From Gracilariopsis chorda (Eukaryota > Rhodophyta > Florideophyceae > Gracilariales > Gracilariaceae): a stretch of 64,000 bases of DNA. The stretch's first letter is position 1, and each line of letters starts with the position of its first letter. Shown here piece after piece: positions 1 to 8,553 of this stretch. Position numbers and translations under genes: made by a program. The notes under the pieces were generated by a model. That model was not told where the DNA came from. It worked only from the letters and a program-made list of their open reading frames with translations, and ran no database searches. Where the stretch lies: assembly GCA_003194525.1 (NCBI GenBank), contig NBIV01000124.1, positions 124,001 to 188,000 on the forward strand, written 5' to 3'.

Positions 1-1
1 G

Positions 2-528
2 ATTGGTTCGCAAATCAAAGAGCGCATGCAAAGGGAAATATACGAAATGGACGCTGCTGTTAGAGAGCATGTGCAGGTGCAAACTATTTTGCTCGTTGCG
101 AGAAAGCACTGTGGTCTGCAATTACGATGGTACTTGAAAGCACTTTTTCCGGTGTGGGTGTAGACTGGCCTGGATGTAGAACGAGAGTACTGTGAAGTTA
201 TACTTGAAGCGTTCCACAGACCGCTAGCAGTGAAAGTCGACCGCAAGTGCACGCTGAAGCGGGACAGCGGCAAGCCGCTATGAAACGACCTATGGGTTAT
301 GGAAAGTCCGTGGCTCGTCGTCGTGCACCATCGCGTCTGGCTCAGATTCAAATACGCTATGTATCAAAGGTACCGACGGTACCTGAACTGATGCGAGGGA
401 GAGTAATGAAATGTAATGATGATGAGTTGCACAGAGAGGTGAGAAGGTTAAAGCGACCACTCATCTTAGGTTTCCGACCAGAGAGCAGGAATCAGGAACG
501 AGAGAGGTCGAACTTCAAAGTTTACTGA
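2..528 (+). CDS. 3' end of an unknown gene (partial, one intron proposed)
   Basis: The first bases of the window are open in frame 2 and read as a charged helix (IGSQIKERMQREIYEMDAAV). The frame can be joined at a GT donor (position 77) to an AG acceptor ending at 267, both phase 0, which continues into an open frame ending with the stop at 526-528. The C-terminal part is very basic, with KRPMGYGKSVARRR near its start. Without splicing, the first frame stops at 161-163. I do not recognise the protein. The proposed intron is 191 bases, within the range of other introns in this window. The 5' part lies outside the window. The alternative is that both open stretches are chance. Confidence 0.33.
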
Positions 529-662
529 TGTTCACGAGTATTGACAAGCAGGAGTATCTCAGATACTTGGATTGTTTTGGACGATTCGTTTGTTCGGGAA
601 GGTGTCGGAATGCTACGTCACGGTGGCTATCGTAACATGGCGATATGAACGTTAGGTGATGA

Positions 663-1510
663 TGAAAACCTCGCTGCTTCTTTGTTGTTGGTTCAATATG
701 CCTGATTACGGCATAGATACTGGTAGAGGTCTTTTATGAGAAACCCCTCTCTCCAAGGAGGGCGCATACAGCCCTGTCGCAGATATTTACCGGTCACGTT
801 CCGACGCTACATCCAGTCTCCACTTTTCTCAACAACAGGAAATGCTTCTGCCCGCTCGGATGTGGGCTCAACATACTTAATAGTGTAGACCATTTCGTCC
901 TTAGATGCCGCCGAAGAGCGGCATCCCGGCGTCGAGAGCTCCCGCCTCTCCGAGAGAGGCAGGGCTCTGACGCCGAATCAATAGTAAGGACATGGCCAGA
1001 AAAGCTGTTGGTGTATCTAGAGAGAGAGGGGTTGTTCTCAATGTAACCCCTGCCGTAGTCTTGGAATTAGAGACGCGAGCTCATATACAAACACACACAC
1101 ACTCTCTCTCTCCCAAGAAAGTCTAGCAGCTTTTGTGGCCAATGGCGGATTATCTCCGCTAAAGTCTTACTCTTCTCTCTGCTGGGGCAGGAAGCTGGCG
1201 TCTCCTAGATTCCGTTCGCTTGGCACAGCGAAGCACAAAGTGCTCAGCACTGTTGGTAGCGTGTATGTTGCAGTAGCATTGTGGCGGCTTTCCTTCCATA
1301 TAGGTAGCAACATGATGCAGCTTCGGAGTGTGTCCTACATAGATCTGAGACAGCGTGACATGTGCCTTTCGCGACGATATGATGCCCTGTGGTTGTTCTG
1401 GGACATCATCGATCAAAGGCTTGGCTTAGGATTTGTGATACATTTTGCAACGAAGAGGGTTGCTGTCGAAGCGAGCTCTGTAACCCATCGACCATGCTCT
1501 TGGAGTCCGC
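663..1510 (-). mobile_element. LINE (non-LTR retrotransposon) 3' relic A, interrupted by relic B
   Basis: The minus-strand frame at 1159-1416 encodes the C-terminal region of a LINE polyprotein: LSQIYVGHTPKLH, then C-x-C...H-F-V-L-R-C, the cysteine-histidine finger found after the reverse transcriptase of many LINEs. The same sequence recurs as relic C near 29800-30170, with about 350 bases missing there. That gap corresponds to relic B, inserted at about 741-1105. The 3' tail of relic A (GCCGTAATCAGG, then a CAA/AAG-rich end) reappears at 663-740 and matches the tail of relic C. The copy is 5'-truncated. Outer boundaries are approximate. Confidence 0.62.
745..1105 (+). mobile_element. LINE 3' relic B, nested inside relic A on the other strand
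   Basis: The plus-strand frame from about 745 to the TAA at 1044-1046 encodes the same LINE C-terminus as relics A and C, but clearly diverged: LSQIFTGHVPTLHP, C-F-C...DHFVLRC, then a basic segment and WPEKLLVYLERE. It has no internal stop in this stretch. About 60 bases of unique sequence and a short CA/CT microsatellite follow the stop before relic A resumes, which looks like a 3' UTR and tail. Relic B is therefore a different subfamily that landed inside relic A in the opposite orientation. Ends are estimated from where similarity to relics A and C stops. Confidence 0.6.
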
Positions 1511-2023
1511 TAGTAATCTGATTCTTCCTTTCCATCCCTGGTCGCATCTGTACAACACGTTTTCCAGGGTTTTAGCATCACTTTTATTGACTTACATTAT
1601 ACAGTGATGCCATTTTCATAGAAGAGGAGGAAAAGGCCAATACGGAAAGGAGTAATAGGCTAAAACTGAAGCTGAAAACTGTGAATTGGGAACTACAAGA
1701 GGTAAGGGTTAAGGGTTGCAACGGTGAAGCCTTCTTTTTACGCAAGGTTATGGAAGCCAACACTCAATGAACAACGTCGCAGCAAAAAGGACTCGCAGGT
1801 TGGCAATTGCTAAAGGGTTAAAAGGGCTACCGTTTGTCACTGTAGCAGGTTTGTACGTTTTGGTAGATATATAACACTCATGTGGTAAACGCCGTAATAA
1901 TTACACAAGTGATATACCAACCTCCCTTCTGACACTGAATCAGTGAGTGAAGGAAGTGAGAAAGAAGAACGACGTACAAAGGCAGAAAAAAAGGCTAAAC
2001 GAGCGCGCCTGGCTCTCGAAAGG
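1511..2023. other. No confident gene; exon-like stretch at about 1604-1769
   Basis: A plus-strand frame from about 1604 to a TGA near 1769 is acidic and then lysine-rich (IEEEEKANTERSNRLKLKLK). It is preceded by a good acceptor (TTATACAG) and contains a GTAAGG donor-like site near 1702. A second lysine/arginine-rich stretch lies at about 1937-2020. I could not join the two in frame, so this may be a decayed gene. Confidence 0.25.
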
Positions 2024-2768
2024 TTAGCATTGTTTAGTTGGCTTCCTGATTGCCAAAGACTTCTCTAGGTGTAAGCTCGTCATGTTATCTAGAGTTCGCT
2101 TCCATATGAGATCTACACCGTCAGAGCGAATCCGTTGGACAACCATGCACCATGTTTTCTCTTCAGCAGTTCGTGAGCTCTGAGTGCTATGGAGGCCGGG
2201 AATAATGAATGTACGGAGAATAGAGTGTTTCCAGTCTTCGGAGTGCATACTTGGCAGTAATGCAAGCAAGACTCAGACATCCATCAAGACGCTTGTGCTT
2301 GTTTACCCGCGCTCACTTTTTCTCCTTTTCATTACCCATCTTCTTCCACAGCAATCTGATGAGAGAGTTCTTTATGCCAACTTTTTTGCGTTCTCGCGGG
2401 TTCGGTGCAGATTCAGACTTTTGTTCTTTGCGTTCAAACCCATTTTTAAGAGTGTGCAGCTGCACGCTGAAGAGCTTGTCCTCTTCCACGTTTTCAATGG
2501 ACTTGGGAGCAAACAGGCTCATGGGCTCGACTGCGATTTCACCCAGTTCTTCCCAATTTTCGGCTTCGAATTCCGAAACGCGGTTTGTTGCTCCGTGTCT
2601 TGAACCCAGCGCATCCAGTTCACGTAACCGTTGAAGGCAGTCTTTCTCGTTCTGCAGCTCATCCATTTCCATAACGGAGACCGGTTGCTCTGCACGTAGC
2701 ATTGCTATTTGCCTTGAAATAACGTCATCTTCATCAGTTGTGACATAAGATCCAATGAAATCGCCCAT
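2024..2768 (-). CDS. Hypothetical acidic protein, two exons, 225 residues
   Basis: Proposed structure on the minus strand is exon 1 2768-2317, intron 2316-2250 (67 bases, GTGAGC...CAAG) and exon 2 2249-2024. The joined length is an exact multiple of three and ends in TAA. Exon 1 starts at an ATG (MGDFIGSYVTTDEDD). It is acidic and helical, with a glutamate-rich centre (EFEAENWEELGEI), and turns basic at its end. Exon 2 continues as MHSEDWKHSILRTF and ends KPTKQC. The intron has the same length as the one in the ERG2 gene of this window, which supports the model. No domain was recognised and no function is proposed. If the intron is wrong, exon 1 alone is a 151-residue frame. Confidence 0.5.
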
Positions 2769-4127
2769 CGTTCAAAGACTAGTGCGCCTACGTTGCCGAA
2801 AGTGCCGTTAGATGCAGTAAGTGAGGTTTGCACTTAGACACTGGCAGTAGTTGCGCTTGAGCGGACGAGGTGTTGTGTTCTGAGAACAAGCTACAAGAGG
2901 CGTGTGCGCAGCAACGAGCTGAAGACGCGACGAACTGCACACGATATTTGGTCGGATGGAGGCATGTATGCGATGTGACAGCCGTTCAGCTGCAGACGGG
3001 TTGATTCATGTGTACAATGCCAGCTGGCACGTGACGAGCGGTCGCGCGGAACTCCGTTGGAGTCATTTTGAAGTGCAGATTTGGGTGTGATGGCAACGGT
3101 GAGAGTGGTGGTTGTTTTCGTGGCAACTCCAAAAGCAGCGCTGCCAAGGGCTAGATTTAGGCGTTGCTGATGGGCGAGCAATTGCAGTTGTGTTTTCGAT
3201 GTGTTTGACACGCGTGTCGACATTGTGGGCCGTTACTGGCGGCCAGAGAGGGCGCAGAATTTGTGTGGAGACGGATTTGTGTGGAGACGGAAGCGCGACG
3301 GCATGGGTAGGAGAGCGAGTGCACAGATATGTACTCGGGAATACACAGACGCAATTGAGCGGTTGTTGTTGGTAGTTGTATGATAGACAAGTTGTTACTG
3401 TGGGTTGTAGGACTGACGAAAAGCGTATCTAGTGGTAGGACACTTAGACGGTGTGACGGCTGGTTTTTACGTGAGTTACAGTATTGTACGTGAAGCATTG
3501 GCTTTCCGCGTTCGATATCAGGACCACACTGCTGCCGTGTTGTATTGACGACACGGCAGCATCTAGACATGTAAAGGGACAAGAAGCAAGAGGATGGTAA
3601 GGGTTAGCGATCGCTAGCGGTTTAGCTTTACCAACGGTTGTGCATGCGTCGAATGATGAACGACGGTGTGCAGCGCAGTGCATTTTTTTGTGCAGCTTTT
3701 CAGGGCGCATTTTGTTTATTTTGCCAAAAGGACAAGGAAATCGGAAGCAGGCCACACAGGTATTGTGTGTGCATCACACTGTGAACGGTGATGAAGTGCG
3801 CACGGTGTGTGGTGACGTGTCTGGGCGCGGCTTTGAGCGAAAGCAAATCGCGAGTGCACCATTTTTTTGTTAGTGCGTTTGAGCATAGTACAAGATGGGT
3901 TTGACGGGCAGGGGGCCACTAGCTAGCGCGGCTCTTTTAAAGCGCAAAGTGCTGTCTCCGAAGACGCTTCTCTTTGGACAAGTATGACGTCGACAGCAAA
4001 GGGCCATGGAACGGAGATGAAAAATGGTAGACTACGTTGTTGAGAGTGGGAAGATATTTGGGTGCGGTTTTTTGTTTGTTGCGACGGTGTGTATTGTGTA
4101 GGCGGGGTAGGAATGGGCAGGTGTAGA

Positions 4128-4163
4128 TACCAACGGTACCAACGGTACCAACGGTACCAACGG
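4128..4163. repeat. Four perfect tandem copies of TACCAACGG
   Basis: The nine-base unit TACCAACGG is repeated exactly four times. Each copy contains CCAACGG, which carries the AACGG core of plant M-phase-specific (MSA) promoter elements bound by three-repeat MYB proteins. No gene start could be assigned next to it, so a regulatory role is inference. Confidence 0.8.
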
Positions 4164-4586
4164 TAACGATACGAGTTGTGTAGAGCGAGATGTTTTTGTG
4201 GTGCGCGAAGGGTGTTTGCGTAACGGAGGCGATTATTGAAACAGACGGCTTAACGATACTTTTTCGCCGTGTGTGTGTGGTGCGGCGGGGCGGTGGTATC
4301 TATGCAAACAAAAACGGCGCGCGATTGTTGGCGCAACGCAATGAGTATGACAAGGGTTAGAAGGCGCAGCGAGTTGTCCAACATGAGAGCGAGGCGAAGA
4401 CGCAAGCAAGTGGTTGCGCGAAGATATGACAGGGCGCGTGTGATTGACGTGGGCACCGTTGGCGCAGTTGAACGTATGTAGCAGCGGGTGCAACGGCGGC
4501 GTGTGATGGACGGCGGCATGGATGTGGGCGGCGAAGTGGGGGGGGGTTGAAATTTGTTTGAACGGTGCCAAACAGCATTGAACAGC

Positions 4587-4609
4587 GGGGGGGGGGGGGG
4601 GGGGGGGGG
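4587..4609. repeat. Poly-G run, 23 bases
   Basis: An uninterrupted run of 23 G is read directly. Such runs are prone to length error and could form quadruplex or triplex structure. Confidence 0.9.
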
Positions 4610-5157
4610 AAGAAAGTCTCGAGAGGGGGCAATAATTTGGAGTTGCAGTGGGTACAGCTACACAACGGTGGTGGAAACGTGGTCGAGCATGGCGGTTTGG
4701 ATGCAAAGTTGGGGCGCGCCGGGCGCTTGGGTGAGCGTACGTGTATATTACTGCGGGCGTTATAGAATGGGGCGATGAACAAGCGCGAAATGGGGGGGGG
4801 GGGAGTGGACGGACGGTAAGCACGGGCGATGATGTTGTAGGGTGTTGTATGTTTCGGGGTGGTGGGGGTGGGGGGGATACTATGCACGCGGCGGGTTGTT
4901 CGCCAAGTTGGTAACTGTTTGACGGCGCTCGCGTGTTGGCGCGCGCGGTGCGGCGATGCGCGGCTATCGACAACGCACAGACGACAGATGCATGGTACGC
5001 GTCGTCAGGCGGCAGAGGCGGGACAGCGCCCCCGCAGCAGCCCGCCGCGACGAGCTGTCACGTGCTCCGTCTGCTGAGCTCTGCTCTGACAAACTGCACT
5101 CCGCCGCCCTTTTGAACACACATCTCTCAGACACGTTACAGCGCTCGCGAGACACCA

Positions 5158-5188
<31 letters not shown>

Positions 5189-5289
5189 GCATCTTCTACC
5201 AAGCACAACAGCGCCAAAACCACCAATATCATAAACATTGCTTTATACATACACACACACACACTCTCTCTCTCTCTCTCTCTCTCTCA
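5158..5289. repeat. Poly-C run (26 bases), then CA and CT microsatellites
   Basis: A 26-base C run (5158-5183) is followed at 5249-5263 by a CA repeat and at 5264-5289 by a CT repeat. All lie just beyond the 3' end of the CHY/RING gene. Confidence 0.9.
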
Positions 5290-5331
5290 CGGCTTTGCCA
5301 CTGTGGCCACTTGCCGGCCGTCCACCGCTTC

Positions 5332-5348
5332 TCAAACGTAGTACCGAC

Positions 5349-5381
<33 letters not shown>

Positions 5382-7094
5382 CAGCCGTAGCCGCAGCCGT
5401 AGTGGTGGCGCTACCTGTCACGCTGTCCTCACCACGAGACGACGCCACTGCGGCCGGCGCCGCCCTCCTCGGCGACGACGACGGTGACGACGGAGCAGGC
5501 GCCGGCTGTTGCGACGCCGACGTCGCCTGCGTTGGCGTGTTGCCGTCGGGCGCCAGCGCCGTAGAAGAGCCGTTGCCACCAGCAGTACCATTCGGCGACG
5601 ACTCCGAAGAGCACTCCGAGGACGGCGCGCGGCGCGCCACGGCGTCGCGCGGCGCCGTCGTGGAGTGCTCCTCAGCGCCGCGCGGCGCCGACTGCGCCTC
5701 GCCACGCTCGAAGACGCGCTTGACGTGCGTGTTGTAGCCGCCGCACTGCGCGTTAGAGCACTTGTGATAAAGGTAGTGATACGGCACCACGCTGTTGGTG
5801 TGACAGTCGTTGCAGCTGATGGTGGAGCGGCGGTTACGCATCTCGGGCGGCATGCGTTGCGAGCTCATGTATCGATCAATGGTAGCAAAATGGTCGCTCA
5901 TGTCGGTGAGACTCTTCAAGCAAATCGGGCATTGGTACTTGCTCTGCGTGTACTGTTCAAAGCAGTTTGCATGCATCGTGTGTCCACACTTCATGTACAC
6001 AACTTGCTGCACCGACGTGAACATGTACACGCGGCAGATGGGGCAATTGGCGTGCAGAGCACGCGACATGCAGTTGTGAAACGGCTTGGACTTGATGGAA
6101 ACGCATGCGTCGCACTTGTCGCAATGGAAGATATCGATGCCCAAGCCGTGGCCCAAACGACAGACGTGGCAGCGGTCGCAGTGGTAGATGTGACGGTGAG
6201 GCGAGTTGTCAAAAAAGTTACACTTGTTGCAAAAGTATTTGGCAAAGCGTGTGTGGCAGTGCGTGCAATGCGAAGAGATGCTCTGCTCGGTGAGACATAT
6301 GGTGCATAGCACCGTATCGATGTCGAAGCGGTTGATTTGGTGATCGTCGGAGAGACATTCGTCGTGGCACAGACGGCAGGGCACGTATATTCCACAGCAG
6401 GGAGCCTTCACCTTGCAGTTCCTTGCATAGTGTTTGCAGCCGCGCAGCGCTGCTTGTTGCTGTTGTTGCTGTTGTTGCTGTTGTTGTGGCGCTTTCGGTT
6501 CAAGCGCTGGGGGAGTGCATTGCCGTTGACGTCAAAAGGGCGGAACTGGTCCTTGAAGAGGGTGCAAAAGGCGCTGTGCAGCTCGGCGGTCTTGGAGCGC
6601 TTGTAGCGCTTGATAAGGTCTGCCTGCGAGGGGAAGGCGGGGGGGGAGGCATGCGTGGTGGTGGAAGGCGCGGAGCAGTTGAGCGACGGAGAGGGAGAGG
6701 GAGAGGGAGAGGGAGAGGGAGACGGAGCCGCCACGTGCGCCTGCGCCTGCGCCTGCGCCTGCGCCTGCGCCTGCGCCTGCGCGCCGTGCGTGAGCGCGTG
6801 CACGCGCTCGGAGTGGGCGCAGTGGCAGAGCTGGCCGGCGCGAGGCGGCACGCGATCGGGCGGATGGGGGCGAAGGCGAAAGGAGGGGGGGGAGCCGTTG
6901 GACTGCTGCGTGACGGAGGCGACGGCGAATTCGGCGGCTGCATTGCGACAAAGGCGCTGCGAGCTGGCGCGGCGAAAGGCGAGCTGCAGACGGCGGCGCA
7001 GCGCGTCGAGCGCGGGGGAGGGGGAATGCACGGCGGAGACGCCCTCGGGGGCGTGGAGGAGGGCGGGGGGGTCGGCGGAGTTGCACGGCGACAT
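5332..7094 (-). pseudogene. RCHY1: CHY-zinc-finger and RING-H2 ubiquitin ligase (RCHY1/PIRH2-like), with a one-base frameshift
   Basis: The frame ending at 5332 encodes the CHY zinc finger (GCKHYARNC...APCC...CRLCHDE), the CTCHY finger (YFCNKCNFFD...CDRCHVCRLG), a RING-H2 (CPICRVYMF...CGHTMHANC...CPIC) and the C-terminal zinc ribbon, in the order of RCHY1 ubiquitin ligases. A low-complexity tail rich in Ala, Thr and Ser follows. The first half of the CHY finger is upstream of any in-frame ATG. That frame runs through a polyglutamine stretch and meets a stop near 6532. A neighbouring frame with an ATG at 7094 (MSPCNSADPP) carries a plausible N-terminus with AQ repeats. Adding one C to the five-C run (minus strand) at 6509-6513 would join the frames. 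A sequencing or assembly error, or a real frameshift, is possible. I found no good splice pair. Its family attaches ubiquitin to substrates. It is divergent from the QWRF gene. Confidence 0.8.
6738..6782. repeat. Tandem CTGCGC hexamers within the CHY/RING gene
   Basis: About seven copies of a GC-rich hexamer encode an Ala-Gln dipeptide repeat on the minus strand. A neighbouring GAGAGG repeat at about 6690-6720 encodes Pro-Ser repeats. Both lie in the presumed disordered N-terminal part. Confidence 0.8.
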
Positions 7095-7688
7095 GTTTGT
7101 GGAGAAGGGCGGGCGGGACGGGGAGGGGGGAGGGGGAGGGGGGAGGGGGGAGGGGGGAGGGGGAAGGGGGAAGGGGACGCACCGCGCGCTGTCCCGCGCT
7201 GGGCGACGCGGCGGGATGGGGACAGCGCCGCGGAGCGACGCGTCGCCCTTTGAGAGCTCTGTCGCGCACAGAAGCTTCCGCTTGCGCTGGAGACGACAAA
7301 CTGCCGAGTGCGCGCGCGTGCGTGCGTGCGCACGTTCCCCGCCCGCCGCGCCCGGCCCCCCCCCCCCCCCCACCGCGCGCCCACGCGCCCACACCCCCCC
7401 ACCCCCCCCACAACAACACAACGCACCCCGCCCCCCTGCGCCGTTGGCAGTTTGTCCACCTCCTCCTGCACGCACGCCACGTGGCCATTTCCCCGCTGAC
7501 ACCAACCCCCGTCTTACACAACCTCTGCTTCATACACGTGTGCCACCTGTCACCTCCTCCAAAAATCACCGCAATAATGATCATTCATGAACAAATCCAC
7601 CGAAAAAACATGAATAACACACCCCCCCCCCGCCTTCGCCACACCCCCCACCCCCCTCCCCCCCCCCCCCCCCCCCCGCCTCCCCACC
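7095..7688. promoter_or_regulatory. Divergent promoter region with C/T-rich tracts
   Basis: This spacer separates the starts of the CHY/RING gene (minus) and the QWRF gene (plus). It is dominated by GGGGGA and CCCCC tracts, including a 20-base C run at 7658-7677 just before the QWRF start. A CCGTTGG motif (reverse complement of CCAACGG, the MSA core type) sits at about 7441-7447. Open frames across the spacer are low-complexity readings and not genes. Regulatory function is inferred from position. Confidence 0.4.
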
Positions 7689-8330
7689 ATGGCCGACAAC
7701 CACCACCTCCTTGACCGCCGTCTCCACCTGTGGAGACGCGTCATGCATACCAGGGCCCTGCAGTGGCGCTTTCTCAACACCGTCGCCCTGCAACAACTGG
7801 CCGTCCAGGAGTCGCGCGCCTGTCATCAACTAGCCCGTCTACACCAAACGCTGTCCAACCTGCAGCACGCCTACGTCAGCCTACTCCAAAAAGCTTCCAA
7901 AGCGCTCTCCAACTCCGCCGCCTCCGCCTCCGCCCCCGCCCTGCACAATCTGGCAGGTGCCGTTCACCGCCTTCAGTACGACCGTCTCCGCGCTGATGTC
8001 GCCTGCTCAACCCGACATGCGCTGCTTGTTGGCCGTCGTGCCTCCGATTTCTCACTCGTGCTAAATGCCTTTCTTCACGTCGCCACCCGCTTTCTTCGTC
8101 TCGCCACGCGACTGCGTCTGCGCTCCTTCGCCCAGCTGCGCGTCGTCATGCACACCTTGGCTGCCTGTGCTGCCAAGCAGCCCTGTGTCATCACCGATGC
8201 CGCCCACTCTGTTCATCGCGCAGCCACGCTTTCCGAGCGTCATCGCTCCCACCTGCTCATCCACCACCACCAACAGTCGCCCACAGATTGCTCTTCGCCC
8301 GCTACCGTCGCTACCAACGGCACCCATTAA
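7689..8330 (+). CDS. QWRF-motif protein, likely augmin subunit 8-like microtubule protein
   Basis: The 213-residue protein starts at an ATG in good context (CACCATGG). Near its N-terminus it reads HLWRRVMHTRALQWRFLNTV, with the QWRF tetrapeptide at residues 25-28. This fits the conserved block of the plant QWRF family (L-W-R-x(6)-L-Q-W-R-F-x-N), whose best known members are AUG8/EDE1 of the augmin complex that recruits gamma-tubulin to microtubules. The remainder is helical and arginine/alanine-rich, consistent with that family's helical C-terminal domain. It is much shorter than plant members, which carry a long disordered N-terminal part. The next gene on the same strand encodes a giant coiled-coil protein. 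Assignment rests on the motif and layout only. Confidence 0.62.
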   Translation: MADNHHLLDRRLHLWRRVMHTRALQWRFLNTVALQQLAVQESRACHQLARLHQTLSNLQHAYVSLLQKASKALSNSAASASAPALHNLAGAVHRLQYDRLRADVACSTRHALLVGRRASDFSLVLNAFLHVATRFLRLATRLRLRSFAQLRVVMHTLAACAAKQPCVITDAAHSVHRAATLSERHRSHLLIHHHQQSPTDCSSPATVATNGTH

Positions 8331-8553
8331 AATAATTCCGTGCCTTCATCTTTCCCCTTTTTTCAAATCTTCAAATTTTCAAAATCGCTCCATTTCAAAT
8401 AGTGCATCACAAACCAATCCTCCCACCCTTGTTCCTCACCCTTAATCCTCCCCCGCCCCACCGTCGCTCCACCCCCGCATCGCCTTGTCGCCGTGCAAAC
8501 CCCCTTCCCCCTGCGCTCCGTCCCGCCTCTCGCCTCCCGTCCACCCGTCCACC

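Larger units (their letters stand above)
2769..5331. other. Gene-poor region rich in simple repeats
   Basis: I see no convincing gene in these 2.5 kb. Open frames here lack coherent composition and are mostly opposite-strand readings of G-rich sequence. The stretch holds a four-copy nine-base repeat, a 23-base G run, a 26-base C run and CA/CT microsatellites, listed separately. It lies downstream of the 3' end of the CHY/RING gene. Confidence 0.5.

Noticed and set aside
4233..4973. 246-residue minus-strand frame, Pro/His-rich
   Set aside because: Composition follows from G-rich repeats on the plus strand, there are no motifs, and it spans the 23-base G run.
5185..6309. Plus-strand Arg- and Val-rich frames
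   Set aside because: They are antisense to the well-supported CHY/RING coding sequence.
6423..7714. Long plus-strand open frames across the CHY/RING gene and its promoter
   Set aside because: They are mirror readings of GC-rich low-complexity sequence. The minus-strand frames carry recognisable zinc-finger motifs.
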